The notes below the pieces were generated by a model that worked only from the letters and a program-made list of their open reading frames with translations, ran no database searches and was not told the origin of the DNA. Below are positions 33,649-42,801 of a stretch of DNA of 64,000 bases, piece after piece (position 1 is the first letter of the stretch; every line of letters begins with the position of its first letter). The DNA is from Streptomyces sp. NBC_00358 (GTDB taxonomy: Bacteria > Actinomycetota > Actinomycetes > Streptomycetales > Streptomycetaceae). Both the position numbers and the translations under genes were made by a program. The DNA lies in assembly GCF_036099295.1 (NCBI RefSeq), contig NZ_CP107976.1:3038001-3102000 (forward strand). Reading direction: 5' to 3'.

Positions 33649-34761
33649 CTATTCCGTGAACGAAGCCGCTGGCCGCAATTCGACGAAGGCGGTCGCCCGG
33701 GCATCGTACTTCTCCGCGAAGTGCTGGGTGAGCAGCGCGTGGAGGTGGCTTTCGTCGTCCACCACGACCAGCTCGTGCGCTCCGGGCGCACTCAAGAACT
33801 CGCTGTGTGCCGACAGTTGGTCCAACCGGTGTCGCGCCATGTAGGACACGAGGTCGTGCCCCGCGACATACAGGGCGTCGTCCGCGTAGACGAACCGGCA
33901 GCTGAACTCCCGGCGCCCATCGGTCGCGTCGACCAGGGTCACCGGCAGATGGGTGAACCGGTCCATCGGCTTGCTCTGCTGCCACAGCTCGTCGAAGCGC
34001 TGTTCGACGAAGGTGCCGAGGGGTGAGCGGACGGCCACTTCGAGCTGGACGCCTTCGCCGGAGAGGCGCCCGACGGTGAGGAAGGAGACCAGGGAGCGGT
34101 CGTCCCAGCGGTAGAGGGTGACACCGGGGGACGTGGAACACAGGCGCACTTCGAGGAGTTGACGGCAGTCCTCGCCGAGCCGGAGCGCGAACCGGTCCAG
34201 GGTGCGCAGGTTGCGCATGATGTCACGGCGGATGTCGGCGCTCTGCTCGCCCAGTTCACGGCCGCGCAGGATGACCGCCAGGGAGTCGGGGTCCAGCAGC
34301 AGGATCTGCACGCGGGCGCCGTGCGCGGTAGCCGCCTTGATACCGCGGAACAGACGTTCGGAGAACTGCGGGCCGAAGACGCTGGAGAAGGTGTCCAGGA
34401 CCTTGACGTTCGAGGTCGAGCCGAAGACCTGGGCGCTGAACCACTCGTAGTCCAGCCTGGTGTGCTCGCGGACCCGGCCCTCCTGGGCGCGGCTGATCAG
34501 CGGGCCGATCACGAAGACGGTGACGACGACACCGACGATGTCCGTGCCGAGGTTGAGGGTGAGGTTCTCCCCGTAGTTGGCCATCCGCGAGCTGCTCCAG
34601 AGGAGCACCGCGGCGACGGTGGCGAGCAGCCCGAGCACCGTGAGGCTCTGGGGACGGCGTGGGGTGCGCAGGGTGCGCAGCAGCCAGCGCGGTCGTGACA
34701 GCGGCGACCTCACGCGCACCTGCGCTCCCTCCCCCGGCCGTGCGGGCGCACGGGAGGACAC
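33649..34761 (-). CDS. Membrane protein with phospholipase-D-like domain
   Basis: 370 residues. Two membrane helices at about 38-58 and 70-90 (GTDIVGVVVTVFVIGPLI), then a cytosolic region. The latter recalls PLD-superfamily or DUF5919-type domains (VKVLDTFSSVFGPQFSE, ARVQILLLDPDSLAVILRG), where HKD motifs are not intact, and a C-terminal half with FSCRFVYADDALYVAG. No clear catalytic pair, so probably binding or scaffolding. GTG start with GGGGGGAG upstream. First gene of a unit with the KamA-like enzyme. Function unknown; the membrane-anchored PLD-like layout also occurs in bacterial stress or defence proteins. Confidence 0.65.
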   Translation of the reverse strand: MSSRAPARPGEGAQVRVRSPLSRPRWLLRTLRTPRRPQSLTVLGLLATVAAVLLWSSSRMANYGENLTLNLGTDIVGVVVTVFVIGPLISRAQEGRVREHTRLDYEWFSAQVFGSTSNVKVLDTFSSVFGPQFSERLFRGIKAATAHGARVQILLLDPDSLAVILRGRELGEQSADIRRDIMRNLRTLDRFALRLGEDCRQLLEVRLCSTSPGVTLYRWDDRSLVSFLTVGRLSGEGVQLEVAVRSPLGTFVEQRFDELWQQSKPMDRFTHLPVTLVDATDGRREFSCRFVYADDALYVAGHDLVSYMARHRLDQLSAHSEFLSAPGAHELVVVDDESHLHALLTQHFAEKYDARATAFVELRPAASFTE

Positions 34762-34821
34762 GCTCCCCCCGTGGAATCAGTGGATACCCGTGTCGCCGGG
34801 ACGCTACGCGTCGAACGAACA

Positions 34822-34860
34822 GCCGGTCCCCATAACCCTGTTGGGGTGACGGGGACCGGC
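34822..34860 (-). terminator. Hairpin terminator of ilvE
   Basis: GCCGGTCCCC pairs with GGGGACCGGC (10 bp) around a 19-base loop that can itself fold (AACCC/GGGGT). About 40 bases after the ilvE stop. Confidence 0.7.
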
Positions 34861-34898
34861 GGGAGGTGTGGGTGTCGCCGGGGAGCCGGCGGGGGCCG

Positions 34899-35987
34899 CT
34901 AGCCCAGCGGGTGCATCCAGCCGTGGGTGTCCTCGGTGATGCCGCGCTGGATGTCGAGCAGGGCCTCGCGGAGGCGGAGGGTGACCTTGCCGGGCTCGCC
35001 GCCGGACTGGTGCCACTCGGTGCCGGCGCGCTTGACGTTGCCCACGGGGGTGATGACGGCGGCGGTGCCGCAGGCGAAGACCTCGGTGAGGGTGCCGTTC
35101 TCGGCGTCCGTCTGCCACTGGTCGATGGAGACGCGGCCCTCCTCGGCGGTGTAGCCGAGGTCCCGGGCGACGGTCAGCAGGGAGTCGCGGGTGACGCCCT
35201 CCAGGATGGAGCCGGTGAGGGACGGGGTGACGATCCTGTCGCCGTACACGAAGTACAGGTTCATGCCGCCGAGTTCCTCGATCCACTTGTGCTCGACCGC
35301 GTCGAGGTAGCAGACCTGGTCGCAGCCCTTGGCCGCGGCCTCCTTCTGGGCGAGGAGCGAGGCGGCGTAGTTGCCGCCCGTCTTCGCGTCGCCCATGCCG
35401 CCGGGAACGGCGCGGACGCGGTCCTCGGAGAGCCAGATCGAGACCGGCTTCACGCCGCCCGCGAAGTAGGCGCCGGCGGGCGAGGCGATGACGAGGAAGA
35501 GGTACTCGTTGGCGGGCTTCACGCCGAGGCCGACCTCGGTCGCGATCATGAAGGGGCGCAGGTACAGGGACTCTTCGCCGCCGTGCGAGGGAACCCAGTC
35601 GCGGTCCTGGCGGACCAACGCGTCACAGGCCTCGATGAACGTCTCCACCGGCAGCTCCGGCATGCCGAGCCGGCGGGCGGAGGCCTGGAAGCGCTTGGCG
35701 TTCTTGTCGGGACGGAAGGTGGCGACGGAGCCGTCGGGCCGGCGGTAGGCCTTGAGGCCCTCGAAGATCTCCTGCGCGTAGTGCAGGGTCATGTTCGCCG
35801 GGTCCAGGGAGAGCGGTCCGTACGGAACGAGCTGGCCGTCGTGCCAGCCGCGGCCCTCGGTCCACTTGATGGTCACCATGTGATCGGTGAAGTGGCGGCC
35901 GAACCCCGGGTTGACCAGGATCGCCTCGCGCTCGGCGGCGGAGAGCGGGCTGGCGGAGGGCTTGAGCTCGATCGTGGACTGCGTCAT
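34899..35987 (-). CDS. ilvE: Branched-chain amino acid aminotransferase
   Basis: 362 residues, fold-type IV PLP enzyme. Last step of valine, leucine and isoleucine synthesis and first step of their degradation, exchanging the amino group with glutamate. Conserved [15 protein letters not shown], the PLP lysine in [12 protein letters not shown], and [13 protein letters not shown] near the end. ATG at 35987. It lies downstream of leuB on the same strand but 265 bases away, with a terminator between, so it has its own promoter in 35988-36190. Confidence 0.95.
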   Translation of the reverse strand: MTQSTIELKPSASPLSAAEREAILVNPGFGRHFTDHMVTIKWTEGRGWHDGQLVPYGPLSLDPANMTLHYAQEIFEGLKAYRRPDGSVATFRPDKNAKRFQASARRLGMPELPVETFIEACDALVRQDRDWVPSHGGEESLYLRPFMIATEVGLGVKPANEYLFLVIASPAGAYFAGGVKPVSIWLSEDRVRAVPGGMGDAKTGGNYAASLLAQKEAAAKGCDQVCYLDAVEHKWIEELGGMNLYFVYGDRIVTPSLTGSILEGVTRDSLLTVARDLGYTAEEGRVSIDQWQTDAENGTLTEVFACGTAAVITPVGNVKRAGTEWHQSGGEPGKVTLRLREALLDIQRGITEDTHGWMHPLG

Positions 35988-36194
35988 GAGTGGTTTTGTC
36001 CTTCACCGGTTGTATGTGACGGGCCGCGCTCACGCCCGCACTGCCAGTGGCCAGTGATAGGACGTCCGAGCATTCCCTCATTCCGCGGCTCCGCGTTCGA
36101 TTATCGCGCGCGGAGGACCGTGGACGAAACGGTGTGCGTACGGCCCAGGGGATAGCCCAGGTGATGATGGTGGCACCCGGCGAGGGCACAGCAA

Positions 36195-36225
36195 AGCCGC
36201 CGGGTGCGGATGCGACCCGGCGGCT
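36195..36225 (-). terminator. Hairpin terminator of leuB
   Basis: AGCCGCCGGGT and ACCCGGCGGCT (11 bp, 9-base loop), followed on the minus strand by TTGCT. Starts 28 bases after the leuB stop. Confidence 0.75.
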
Positions 36226-36252
36226 GCTACGGAACGTAGGCTCAGCGGCGGG

Positions 36253-37296
36253 TCAGCCGGCTACTCGCGCGGCCAGCGCGTCGCCGATTTCCTCGGTGCT
36301 GCGGGCGGGCTTGCCGACCCGCTCGGCGAGATCGGCGGAGACGGCGTCCTCGATGCGGGCGGCCTCGGCCTCGTAGCCGAGGTGGCGCAGCAGCAGGGCG
36401 ACGGACAGCACGGTGGCGCTGGGGTCGGCCTTGCCCTGGCCCGCGATGTCGGGCGCCGAGCCGTGCACGGGCTCGAACATCGAGGGGAAATCGCCGCTCG
36501 GGTTGATGTTGCCGGAGGCGGCGACGCCGATGCCGCCGGAGACGGCCGCGGCGAGGTCGGTGATGATGTCGCCGAAGAGGTTGTCGGTGACGATCACGTC
36601 GAAGCGCTCGGGCTGCGTGACGAGGTAGATCGTCGCCGCGTCCACATGGACGTAGTCCGTGGTGACCTCGGGGAACTCCTCGGCCACCTTGTTGAAGACG
36701 TTGGTCCAGAGGTGGCCCGCGAAGGTCAGCACGTTGTTCTTGTGGACCAGCGTCAGCTTCTTGCGCGGGCGGGCCTGCGCACGGGCGAACGCGTCACGGA
36801 CGACCCGCTCGACGCCGAACGCCGTGTTGACGGAGACCTCGGTGGCGACCTCGTGCGGGGTGCCCTTGCGGATGGTGCCGCCGTTGCCGGTGTACGGGCC
36901 CTCGGTGCCCTCACGGACCACGACGAAGTCGATCCGGGGCTGACCGGCGAGCGGGGTCGCGACGCCCGGGAGGAGCTTCGACGGACGCAGGTTGACGTGG
37001 TGGTCGAAGGCGAAGCGGAGCTTGAGCAGGAAGCCGCGCTCCAGCACGCCGGACGGGACCGAGGGGTCGCCGATCGCGCCGAGCAGGATGGCGTCGTGCC
37101 CCTTCAGGGCGTCGAGGTCGGCGTCGGTGAGGGTCTCACCGGTGGCGTGGTAGCGCCGGGCGCCGAAGTCGAACTCCTTGGTCTCCAGCTTCACGTCCGG
37201 CGGAAGTGCGGCGGAGAGGACTTTGAGCCCCTGGGCCACGACTTCCTGGCCGATGCCGTCACCGGGGATCACTGCGAGATCGATGCTGCGAGACAT
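36253..37296 (-). CDS. leuB: 3-isopropylmalate dehydrogenase
   Basis: 347 residues, NAD-dependent decarboxylating dehydrogenase that makes 2-ketoisocaproate from 3-isopropylmalate in leucine synthesis. Motifs: [13 protein letters not shown], substrate arginines in [18 protein letters not shown] and [17 protein letters not shown], and the metal aspartates in [18 protein letters not shown], then [19 protein letters not shown] for NAD. The ATG at 37296 begins [14 protein letters not shown]; the open frame further upstream overlaps the divergent phosphatase gene. Confidence 0.96.
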   Translation of the reverse strand: MSRSIDLAVIPGDGIGQEVVAQGLKVLSAALPPDVKLETKEFDFGARRYHATGETLTDADLDALKGHDAILLGAIGDPSVPSGVLERGFLLKLRFAFDHHVNLRPSKLLPGVATPLAGQPRIDFVVVREGTEGPYTGNGGTIRKGTPHEVATEVSVNTAFGVERVVRDAFARAQARPRKKLTLVHKNNVLTFAGHLWTNVFNKVAEEFPEVTTDYVHVDAATIYLVTQPERFDVIVTDNLFGDIITDLAAAVSGGIGVAASGNINPSGDFPSMFEPVHGSAPDIAGQGKADPSATVLSVALLLRHLGYEAEAARIEDAVSADLAERVGKPARSTEEIGDALAARVAG

Positions 37297-37437
37297 GACG
37301 GCACCGTACTCCGTGTCCCATGGAATGACACTCGATGTCCGCCATACGGACGACGGGTGTCGGAGCACGCCTACCCTTCGACAGGTGTTCACTCGTACGC
37401 AGGAACGCCGTTGGCGCACGATGGGAACTTTCCAGAC

Positions 37438-39039
37438 ATGACCGCTCCCTCCAGGGGGACTCCCCCCGGACTCCCCGTTCCCGATGTCGGCATTCCCCAC
37501 GAGCTCGCACGCGAGCTGAGCATGGCCGAGCAGTACGAGTACCTGCGGACGAGGTTCACCCGGCGCCGCGCGCTGGTGGCGGCGAGCGCCTTCGCGGGCG
37601 GCGGGCTGCTGGCCGGCTGCGGCTCGGGCACCAGGGCTCCCGCGCGAACGGCGTCGGGCTCCTCCCCCCACCCGGCCACCGGTCGGGTGCCCGGCTCCGC
37701 GGTCACGCCGTTCGGTCGCCACCTCGCGTTCGGCGCGGACCCGCAGACCCAGATGCGGATCTCCTGGCAGGTGCCGTTCGCGGTACGGAAGCCGTACATC
37801 CGGGTGGGCCCGGCGCCCTGGGCGCTGAGCCGCCGGATCGAGGCCGAGGTCCGCGCTCTGCACACACCGGGCCTCACCGGGCAGCGGGCGGCCCTGGACC
37901 AGTACTACCTGCACGCGGCCCTCGACGGGCTGCGCCCCGGGACGACCTACTACTACGGGGTCGGCCACGAGGGCTTCGACCCCGCGGACAAGGAGCGGCA
38001 CTCCACGGTCGGGCACTTCCGCACGGCGCCCGCGCGGCCCGAGAAGTTCGTGTTCACCGCCTTCGGCGACCAGGGCGTCACCCCCGACGCACTCGCCAAC
38101 GACCACGTGCTCCTCGGCCGCGGCCCGGCCTTCCACCTGCACGCGGGCGACATCTGCTACGCGGACGGGATCGGGCTCGGCCAGGAGTCGGACGTCTACG
38201 ACCCGGCGGCCTGGGACCTGTTCCTCAAGCAGACCGAGACGGTGGCGAAGTCGGTGCCGTGGATGGTGACGACCGGCAACCACGACATGGAGGCCTGGTA
38301 CTCGCCGAACGGCTACGGCGGCCAGTCCGCGCGCTGGACGCTCCCCGGCAACGGCTTCGACGACCGGCAGGCGCCCGGCGTCTACTCGTTCGTCTACGGC
38401 AACGTGGGCATCGTCGCGCTGGACGCCAACGACGTGTCGTACGAGATCCCCGCCAACAAGGGCTACTCGGGCGGCCGGCAGACCGCCTGGCTCGACAAGC
38501 GGCTCGGGGAGCTGCGCGGGCGGGTCGACTTCGTCGTGGTCTTCTTCCACCACTGCGCCTACTCGACGTCGACGCACGCCTCCGACGGCGGAGTGCGCGA
38601 CGCCTGGGTACCGCTGTTCGCCAAGCACCAGGTGGACCTGGTGATCAACGGGCACAACCATGTGTACGAGCGCACCGACGCCATCAAGGGCGGCAAGGTG
38701 GGCAAGCAGGTACCGGTGGGCGCCTCGACCGATCCGACCCGGGACGGGATCGTCTACGTCACGGCGGGCGGGGCGGGCAAGAGCCTCTACCGCTTCCCCG
38801 CCGGGGTCAAGGACAGCTACGAGGGCAAGGTCACGCACCGCGAGTCCGTCGAGACGTTCCACTGGACGAAGTCCGAGCAGCAGAAGCCGGACACCGTGGA
38901 GTGGTCGCGGGTGCGGTACACCGGCTTCTCCTTCCTCTCGGTGGAGGCGGAGACCGGTTCCTCACCCCGGCTCAAGGTCTCGGCACTGGCCCAGAGCGGC
39001 GAACGCATCGACCACTTCGAGGTACGGCGCGGGAGATGA
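37438..39039 (+). CDS. Purple-acid-phosphatase-like metallophosphoesterase, exported
   Basis: 533 residues. After about 40 polar residues comes [20 protein letters not shown], a Tat-like signal ending in a lipobox Cys, so it is probably a surface lipoprotein. A fibronectin-like PAP N-domain follows (about 85-185: [33 protein letters not shown]), then a calcineurin-like domain with the metal motifs [31 protein letters not shown] and [11 protein letters not shown]. Hydrolyses phosphomonoesters outside the cell. ATG at 37438; the frame is open long before but overlaps leuB. It shares a 141-bp divergent region with leuB. Confidence 0.9.
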   Translation: MTAPSRGTPPGLPVPDVGIPHELARELSMAEQYEYLRTRFTRRRALVAASAFAGGGLLAGCGSGTRAPARTASGSSPHPATGRVPGSAVTPFGRHLAFGADPQTQMRISWQVPFAVRKPYIRVGPAPWALSRRIEAEVRALHTPGLTGQRAALDQYYLHAALDGLRPGTTYYYGVGHEGFDPADKERHSTVGHFRTAPARPEKFVFTAFGDQGVTPDALANDHVLLGRGPAFHLHAGDICYADGIGLGQESDVYDPAAWDLFLKQTETVAKSVPWMVTTGNHDMEAWYSPNGYGGQSARWTLPGNGFDDRQAPGVYSFVYGNVGIVALDANDVSYEIPANKGYSGGRQTAWLDKRLGELRGRVDFVVVFFHHCAYSTSTHASDGGVRDAWVPLFAKHQVDLVINGHNHVYERTDAIKGGKVGKQVPVGASTDPTRDGIVYVTAGGAGKSLYRFPAGVKDSYEGKVTHRESVETFHWTKSEQQKPDTVEWSRVRYTGFSFLSVEAETGSSPRLKVSALAQSGERIDHFEVRRGR

Positions 39040-39082
39040 GCACCACCCGGGAGGGTGAGCACCGCACGTGACAGCACGTCGA

Positions 39083-39113
39083 GGTGCGGCGCGGGGCAGG
39101 CCCGCGCCGCACC
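39083..39113. terminator. Hairpin terminator after the phosphatase gene
   Basis: GGTGCGGCGCGGG pairs with CCCGCGCCGCACC (13 bp, 5-base loop), between convergent genes. Confidence 0.75.
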
Positions 39114-39150
39114 CCTGCGGGTGCGGCTCCCGGTCGAGAGCGGCGGGCGT

Positions 39151-39282
39151 TCAGTGGCCCGTCGCCCCGCCGTTGTCCCTGCGGTCGAGGGCGCGCTGGA
39201 GCGCGGCGGCGGCGTTCTTGCGGTCGGACTCGCTGTTCGTGCGGGAGAGGTGACGGACTCGGCGGACGGTCGTCTCGGCCAT
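39151..39282 (-). CDS. Small conserved-type hydrophilic protein
   Basis: 43 residues: basic start MAETTVRRVRHLSRTNSESD, a probable helix RKNAAAALQRALDRRDN and an end in GGATGH. No membrane or secretion signal. AAGGAG is 9 bases before the ATG, a good ribosome site that makes a real gene likely. Function unknown. The 238 bases upstream (39283-39520) separate it from the MFS gene and hold no other gene I can support. Confidence 0.7.
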   Translation of the reverse strand: MAETTVRRVRHLSRTNSESDRKNAAAALQRALDRRDNGGATGH

Positions 39283-39520
39283 GATGAATCGACTCCTTGC
39301 CTCCGGCGGGGCCCACACGGGCGGCCGGAAGTGCGGTGAGGGATTTACGAGACGCCGGAAGGGGCGGGGAGCGGTGCCGCAGGGGTTGCCTGCCAAGGGG
39401 CTCCGGCTCACGACCGCCATTCGCTTGGTCGAGCGAGACGTTCGGCTCCTACCAAGCTAGGCGAGGATCGGTCATCTGTCTGCACGATTACTCGGACTTC
39501 CTACTATCTGAGACGGCGGA

Positions 39521-40921
39521 TTAGGTCACACCGCTCCGACCTGGGACAACGGTCCGCACGGCGTCACCCGTCGCGGAGTGCAGCCTCAGGGCTCCCACCG
39601 TCGGCAGCAGACACAGCACACCCAGCACGACGAACGCGACGGCGTACGCCGGACGCACTCCGTCCGTCAGCGCCGCGCCCCCGCGCAGCGCGACCGTGGC
39701 GATCGCGATCCCGAGCCCCGCGGCCAGTTGGTGCGAGGTCGCGAAGAGCGCGTTCGCGTCGCGCAGCCGTTCCTCACGCGTCTCGCTGAACGCGATCGTC
39801 GCGTAGCCGCTGAGTCCGACCGAACGGGCGACACCGCCGACGGCCACGACGATCCCGATCACCGCGACCGGCGTCGTCGCCGTGAACAGCGCGCAGAGTG
39901 CGGTGGTGACCGCGAGCCCCAGGGTGGAGACGACCAGCAGCGGCCGGAATCCGAACCGGTTGATCAGATACGTCGTCGCCGGCTTGATGCCGATGTTGCC
40001 CACGAAGACGAACAGCACCACGGCGCCCGACTTCACGGCACTCCACTCGAAGACCTCCTGGAACAGCAGGGGCAGCAGGAAGGGGAGGGCGGAGACGACC
40101 GCCATGTAGAGGGAGCCGTCGAGCGCCGCGGTCCGGAAGGACGGGACGTCCAGGGTGCGCAGGTTGACCAGCGGATGCGCGGCACGCAGCAGATGGCGTA
40201 CGGCCGCCGCCAGGGCCACGACCGCGACGGCACCGGTCACAGCCGTCTCCGCCCAGCCGCTCCGGTCCCCGGACACCAGATGCGCTGTCCAGGTCAGCGC
40301 CGCGAGACCGACGCAGGTGAGCAGCATGCCGGGCACGTCGAGCGGCGGCGCCACGCCCGGCGTGCCCGGCGCGATGAGCCGACGGGCGACGAACAGGGCG
40401 AGCACCCCGAGCGGCACGTTCAGCAGGAAGATCCAGTGCCAGGAGGCGTACGTGGTGATCACGCCGCCGAGCAGCGGCGCGACGACCGGGGCGGCCAGGC
40501 CCGGCCACACGATGTAGGCGACCGCGCGCGGAAGGTCCCGCTTGGCGATCCCGGCGACCACGACGAGCCGGCCGACCGGCACCATCATCGCGCCGCCCGC
40601 TCCCTGGAGGACCCGGGTCACGACGAGGACGCCGAGACCGGGCGCCAGCGCGCAGGCCACCGAGGCGAGGGTGAAGACCGTGATCGCGGCGAGGAGGACG
40701 CGGCGCGGACCGAAGCGGGCGGTGAGCCAGCCGGAGAGGGGGACGAGGACGGCGAGGGTGACGAGGTAGGCCGTGACGACCAGGCCGACCGATGCGGGTG
40801 TGGTGTGCAGGTCGGCGGCTATCTGCGGGGCGGCGGTCGACACGATCGTGCCGTCCAGCATCTCCATGAAGAAGCAGCCCGCGACCAGGAGCGCGGTACC
40901 GCGCTGACGCGAATCCATCAT
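39521..40921 (-). CDS. MFS drug/solute exporter, 14-helix DHA2 type
   Basis: 466 residues from ATG at 40921. Proton-driven exporter of the EmrB/QacA family: 14 predicted helices, MEMLDGTIVSTAAPQIAADL in TM1 (motif D1), motif A GWLTARFGPRR, motif C around GPLLGG-like PVVAPLLGGVITTYASWHW. The adjacent divergent LysR gene (67 bases away) probably controls it. A few extra upstream codons with GTG are possible. Substrate unknown. Confidence 0.88.
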   Translation of the reverse strand: MMDSRQRGTALLVAGCFFMEMLDGTIVSTAAPQIAADLHTTPASVGLVVTAYLVTLAVLVPLSGWLTARFGPRRVLLAAITVFTLASVACALAPGLGVLVVTRVLQGAGGAMMVPVGRLVVVAGIAKRDLPRAVAYIVWPGLAAPVVAPLLGGVITTYASWHWIFLLNVPLGVLALFVARRLIAPGTPGVAPPLDVPGMLLTCVGLAALTWTAHLVSGDRSGWAETAVTGAVAVVALAAAVRHLLRAAHPLVNLRTLDVPSFRTAALDGSLYMAVVSALPFLLPLLFQEVFEWSAVKSGAVVLFVFVGNIGIKPATTYLINRFGFRPLLVVSTLGLAVTTALCALFTATTPVAVIGIVVAVGGVARSVGLSGYATIAFSETREERLRDANALFATSHQLAAGLGIAIATVALRGGAALTDGVRPAYAVAFVVLGVLCLLPTVGALRLHSATGDAVRTVVPGRSGVT

Positions 40922-40938
40922 GGGTCCAGGTTCGGGGC

Positions 40939-40962
40939 GGACCATTACTGCACACAAGGTCC
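40939..40962. promoter_or_regulatory. Candidate LysR operator, GGACC-N14-GGTCC
   Basis: A dyad of 5-bp arms centred between the divergent MFS and LysR genes. The arm spacing suits a LysR-type site. Confidence 0.45.
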
Positions 40963-40988
40963 GATTGCTTCACGTAGCATTGCGTCCC

Positions 40989-41954
40989 ATGCAGCATTCG
41001 CGGTCGCGGGACGGGGCGGCCCCCCTCCCGGACATGAACCTGCTCCCCGCTCTCGACGCCCTTCTGCGCGCGGGCGGCGTCGCGGGCGCGGCGGCCGAAC
41101 TGAGCGTGTCCCCCTCGGCGATGAGCCGCACCCTGGGCCGGCTGCGCCGGGTCGTCGGTGACCCGCTCCTCGTCCCCTCGGGCCGGGGCCTGACCCTCAC
41201 CCCCCGCGCGCGGGAGATGCAGCCCGGCGTGCAGGCGGCGCTCGCGGCCGCAGTGGCCGCCCTCCACCCGCCCCGCGACATCGACCTCGCGACCCTGCGG
41301 AGGGAGTTCAGGATCCGCACGAACGACGGGGTCGCGATGTCCCTGGGCGCCCCGCTGCTGGAGCTGACGGCGCGGGAGGCACCCGGCGTGCGACTGCGGC
41401 TGCTGCCGGAGGGCGACGAGGACCCGGCGGACCTGCGCACCCATGTCGACCTGGACGTGGGCGAGTTGCCGGAGGAACTGCCGCACGACGTGCGCAGCGC
41501 AGTCCTGCGGATTCACCGGTATGTGGCCGTCGCACGCGCCGACGCCCCTTTCGCGCAAGATCCGTTGACCCCCGCCCGCTTCGCCGCGCTGCCCCACATC
41601 ACGGTCACCCGGCGCGGCCGCACGCACAGCGTGGTGGACGAACGTCTCGCCGAACTCGGCCTGAGCCGCGACGTCCTGGCCACCGCCCCCACCTATGGTG
41701 CGGCCTGTTTCTTCGCCCTGCGCACCGACGCGCTGGCCCTGGTCCCCTCGGAGGTCGCCACCGAGGCGTCCCGGGTGCTGCCACTCGTGATCCTGGAGAT
41801 CCCGCTGGACCTGCCGGAGGTGGCGTCGGCGCAGGCGTGGCACGTGCGGCTGGACACCGATCCCGCGCACCGGTGGCTCCGCGGGGCACTCACCCGCGCG
41901 GCCGGGGGATCGGCCCCGCCGTGGACGCGGGCCCAGCGACCGGCTGACCGGTAA
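40989..41954 (+). CDS. LysR-family transcriptional regulator
   Basis: 321 residues. N-terminal winged helix-turn-helix (about 16-75: MNLLPALDALLRAGGVAGAA, AELSVSPSAMSRTLGRLRR, DPLLVPSGRGLTLTPRA) and a periplasmic-binding-like effector domain. TAGCAT lies 8 bases before ATG 40989 with no ribosome site, so the mRNA may be leaderless. The start could also be ATG at 41034. Divergent from the MFS exporter, its likely target. The stop codon lies inside a 17-bp direct repeat. Confidence 0.88.
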   Translation: MQHSRSRDGAAPLPDMNLLPALDALLRAGGVAGAAAELSVSPSAMSRTLGRLRRVVGDPLLVPSGRGLTLTPRAREMQPGVQAALAAAVAALHPPRDIDLATLRREFRIRTNDGVAMSLGAPLLELTAREAPGVRLRLLPEGDEDPADLRTHVDLDVGELPEELPHDVRSAVLRIHRYVAVARADAPFAQDPLTPARFAALPHITVTRRGRTHSVVDERLAELGLSRDVLATAPTYGAACFFALRTDALALVPSEVATEASRVLPLVILEIPLDLPEVASAQAWHVRLDTDPAHRWLRGALTRAAGGSAPPWTRAQRPADR

Positions 41955-41985
41955 GGGCCGCCCGACCGCGACCGGCTGACCGGTA
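41937..41985. repeat. 17-bp direct repeat over the LysR stop
   Basis: CGACCGGCTGACCGGTA occurs at 41937-41953 and again at 41969-41985. The first copy supplies the end of the LysR reading frame; the second is non-coding. Each copy contains a small ACCGG/CCGGT dyad and may act as a weak terminator. Confidence 0.7.
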
Positions 41986-42025
41986 CAAGCCCGACCGACC
42001 GATACCCGGCCGGCACCCGCTCCGT

Positions 42026-42568
42026 TCAGAGCACGTCGCCGTCCCGCCAGTCGAAGACCAGCGCGTGCGCCGGGTCGAGGGGGCCCGCGACCGTGCCGGG
42101 ACGGACGAAGGTGGTGCCCTCCTCCTCGGGGAGCCGGACGGCTCCGTCCGGAGCGAGCACGCAGACGTGGCCGGGCCAGAGCCGCCAGCCCCGGGCCGCG
42201 TAGAGGGCGGCCCCGTCCTCGCTCGCGGAGAGCGCGCCGAGCCCGTACGCGCTCTCGATGATCCGCTCCAGCTCGGCCAGCACCCTCCCGCCGAGCCCCG
42301 TGCGGCGCACGTCCGCGCGCACCCCGACCGCCTCCACGTATCCGACCCGCAGCGAACGGCCCCGGTACAGGACGCGCCGCTGGATCACCGAGCCGTGCGC
42401 CGCCAGGCCCTGGCCGTCGTGGACCAGGACGTGCAGGCCGCCGAGCGCGTGGTCCCAGTCCTCGTCCCTGAAGTCCCCGTCGAAGGCGTCCTCCAACAGG
42501 CTGCGGGCGGCGCGGAGTTCGGCGGGGGCGAGATCCGCCGTGTGGGCGGTCCGCAGTCGGGTGGCCAT
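42026..42568 (-). CDS. aac(2'): Aminoglycoside 2'-N-acetyltransferase AAC(2')-like
   Basis: 180 residues, GNAT fold. Would acetylate the 2'-amino group of aminoglycosides such as gentamicin or tobramycin using acetyl-CoA. It follows the mycobacterial AAC(2') pattern closely from memory: DAFDGDFRDEDWDHALGGLH, VIQRRVLYRGRSLRVGYVEA, the acetyl-CoA loop VRADVRRTGLGGRV, ALSASEDGAALYAARGW and a C-terminus in DWRDGDVL. AATACT lies 6 bases before the ATG (extended TGTG), pointing to a leaderless mRNA from 42568; GTG 42583 is the alternative. No antibiotic cluster is nearby, so a chromosomal housekeeping or latent-resistance role is likely. Confidence 0.87.
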   Translation of the reverse strand: MATRLRTAHTADLAPAELRAARSLLEDAFDGDFRDEDWDHALGGLHVLVHDGQGLAAHGSVIQRRVLYRGRSLRVGYVEAVGVRADVRRTGLGGRVLAELERIIESAYGLGALSASEDGAALYAARGWRLWPGHVCVLAPDGAVRLPEEEGTTFVRPGTVAGPLDPAHALVFDWRDGDVL

Positions 42569-42710
42569 CCGGCCAGTATTCACACGGGAGCCAGGAATCC
42601 CATCCCTCCCACCTCACCGATCCCGCCCCGGCGCCCCGTCGGCCCGCGAGACGACGACCGCCCCGCGCGGGCACCCGGAACGTCGGCCGCGGCATCCCGG
42701 CCACGATCGA

Positions 42711-42740
42711 CTAACTGTTAAAAGTTGATTGACAGGTTAG
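42711..42740. promoter_or_regulatory. Inverted repeat upstream of the alpha/beta hydrolase
   Basis: CTAACTGT (42711-42718) and ACAGGTTAG (42732-42740) are near-perfect inverted arms around an AT-rich centre containing TTAAAAGTTGATTG. An AT-rich island in very GC-rich DNA, 60-90 bases before the hydrolase start. Likely promoter/operator; regulator not identified. Confidence 0.5.
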
Positions 42741-42801
42741 AAGTGCGCGTGATGGAGTGGCCTCACCATCAAAGATGTTTTCAGGGGTTAGGGGATCAGA
42801 C

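Noticed and set aside
35988..36190. Leader peptide with Ile codons (ATIITWAIPW) before ilvE
   Set aside because: No downstream U-tailed terminator between it and ilvE, no ribosome site, and the frame runs on without a nearby stop.
39774..42704. Long antisense frame across MFS, LysR and the AAC(2')-like gene
   Set aside because: Crosses three well-supported genes and has no family features.
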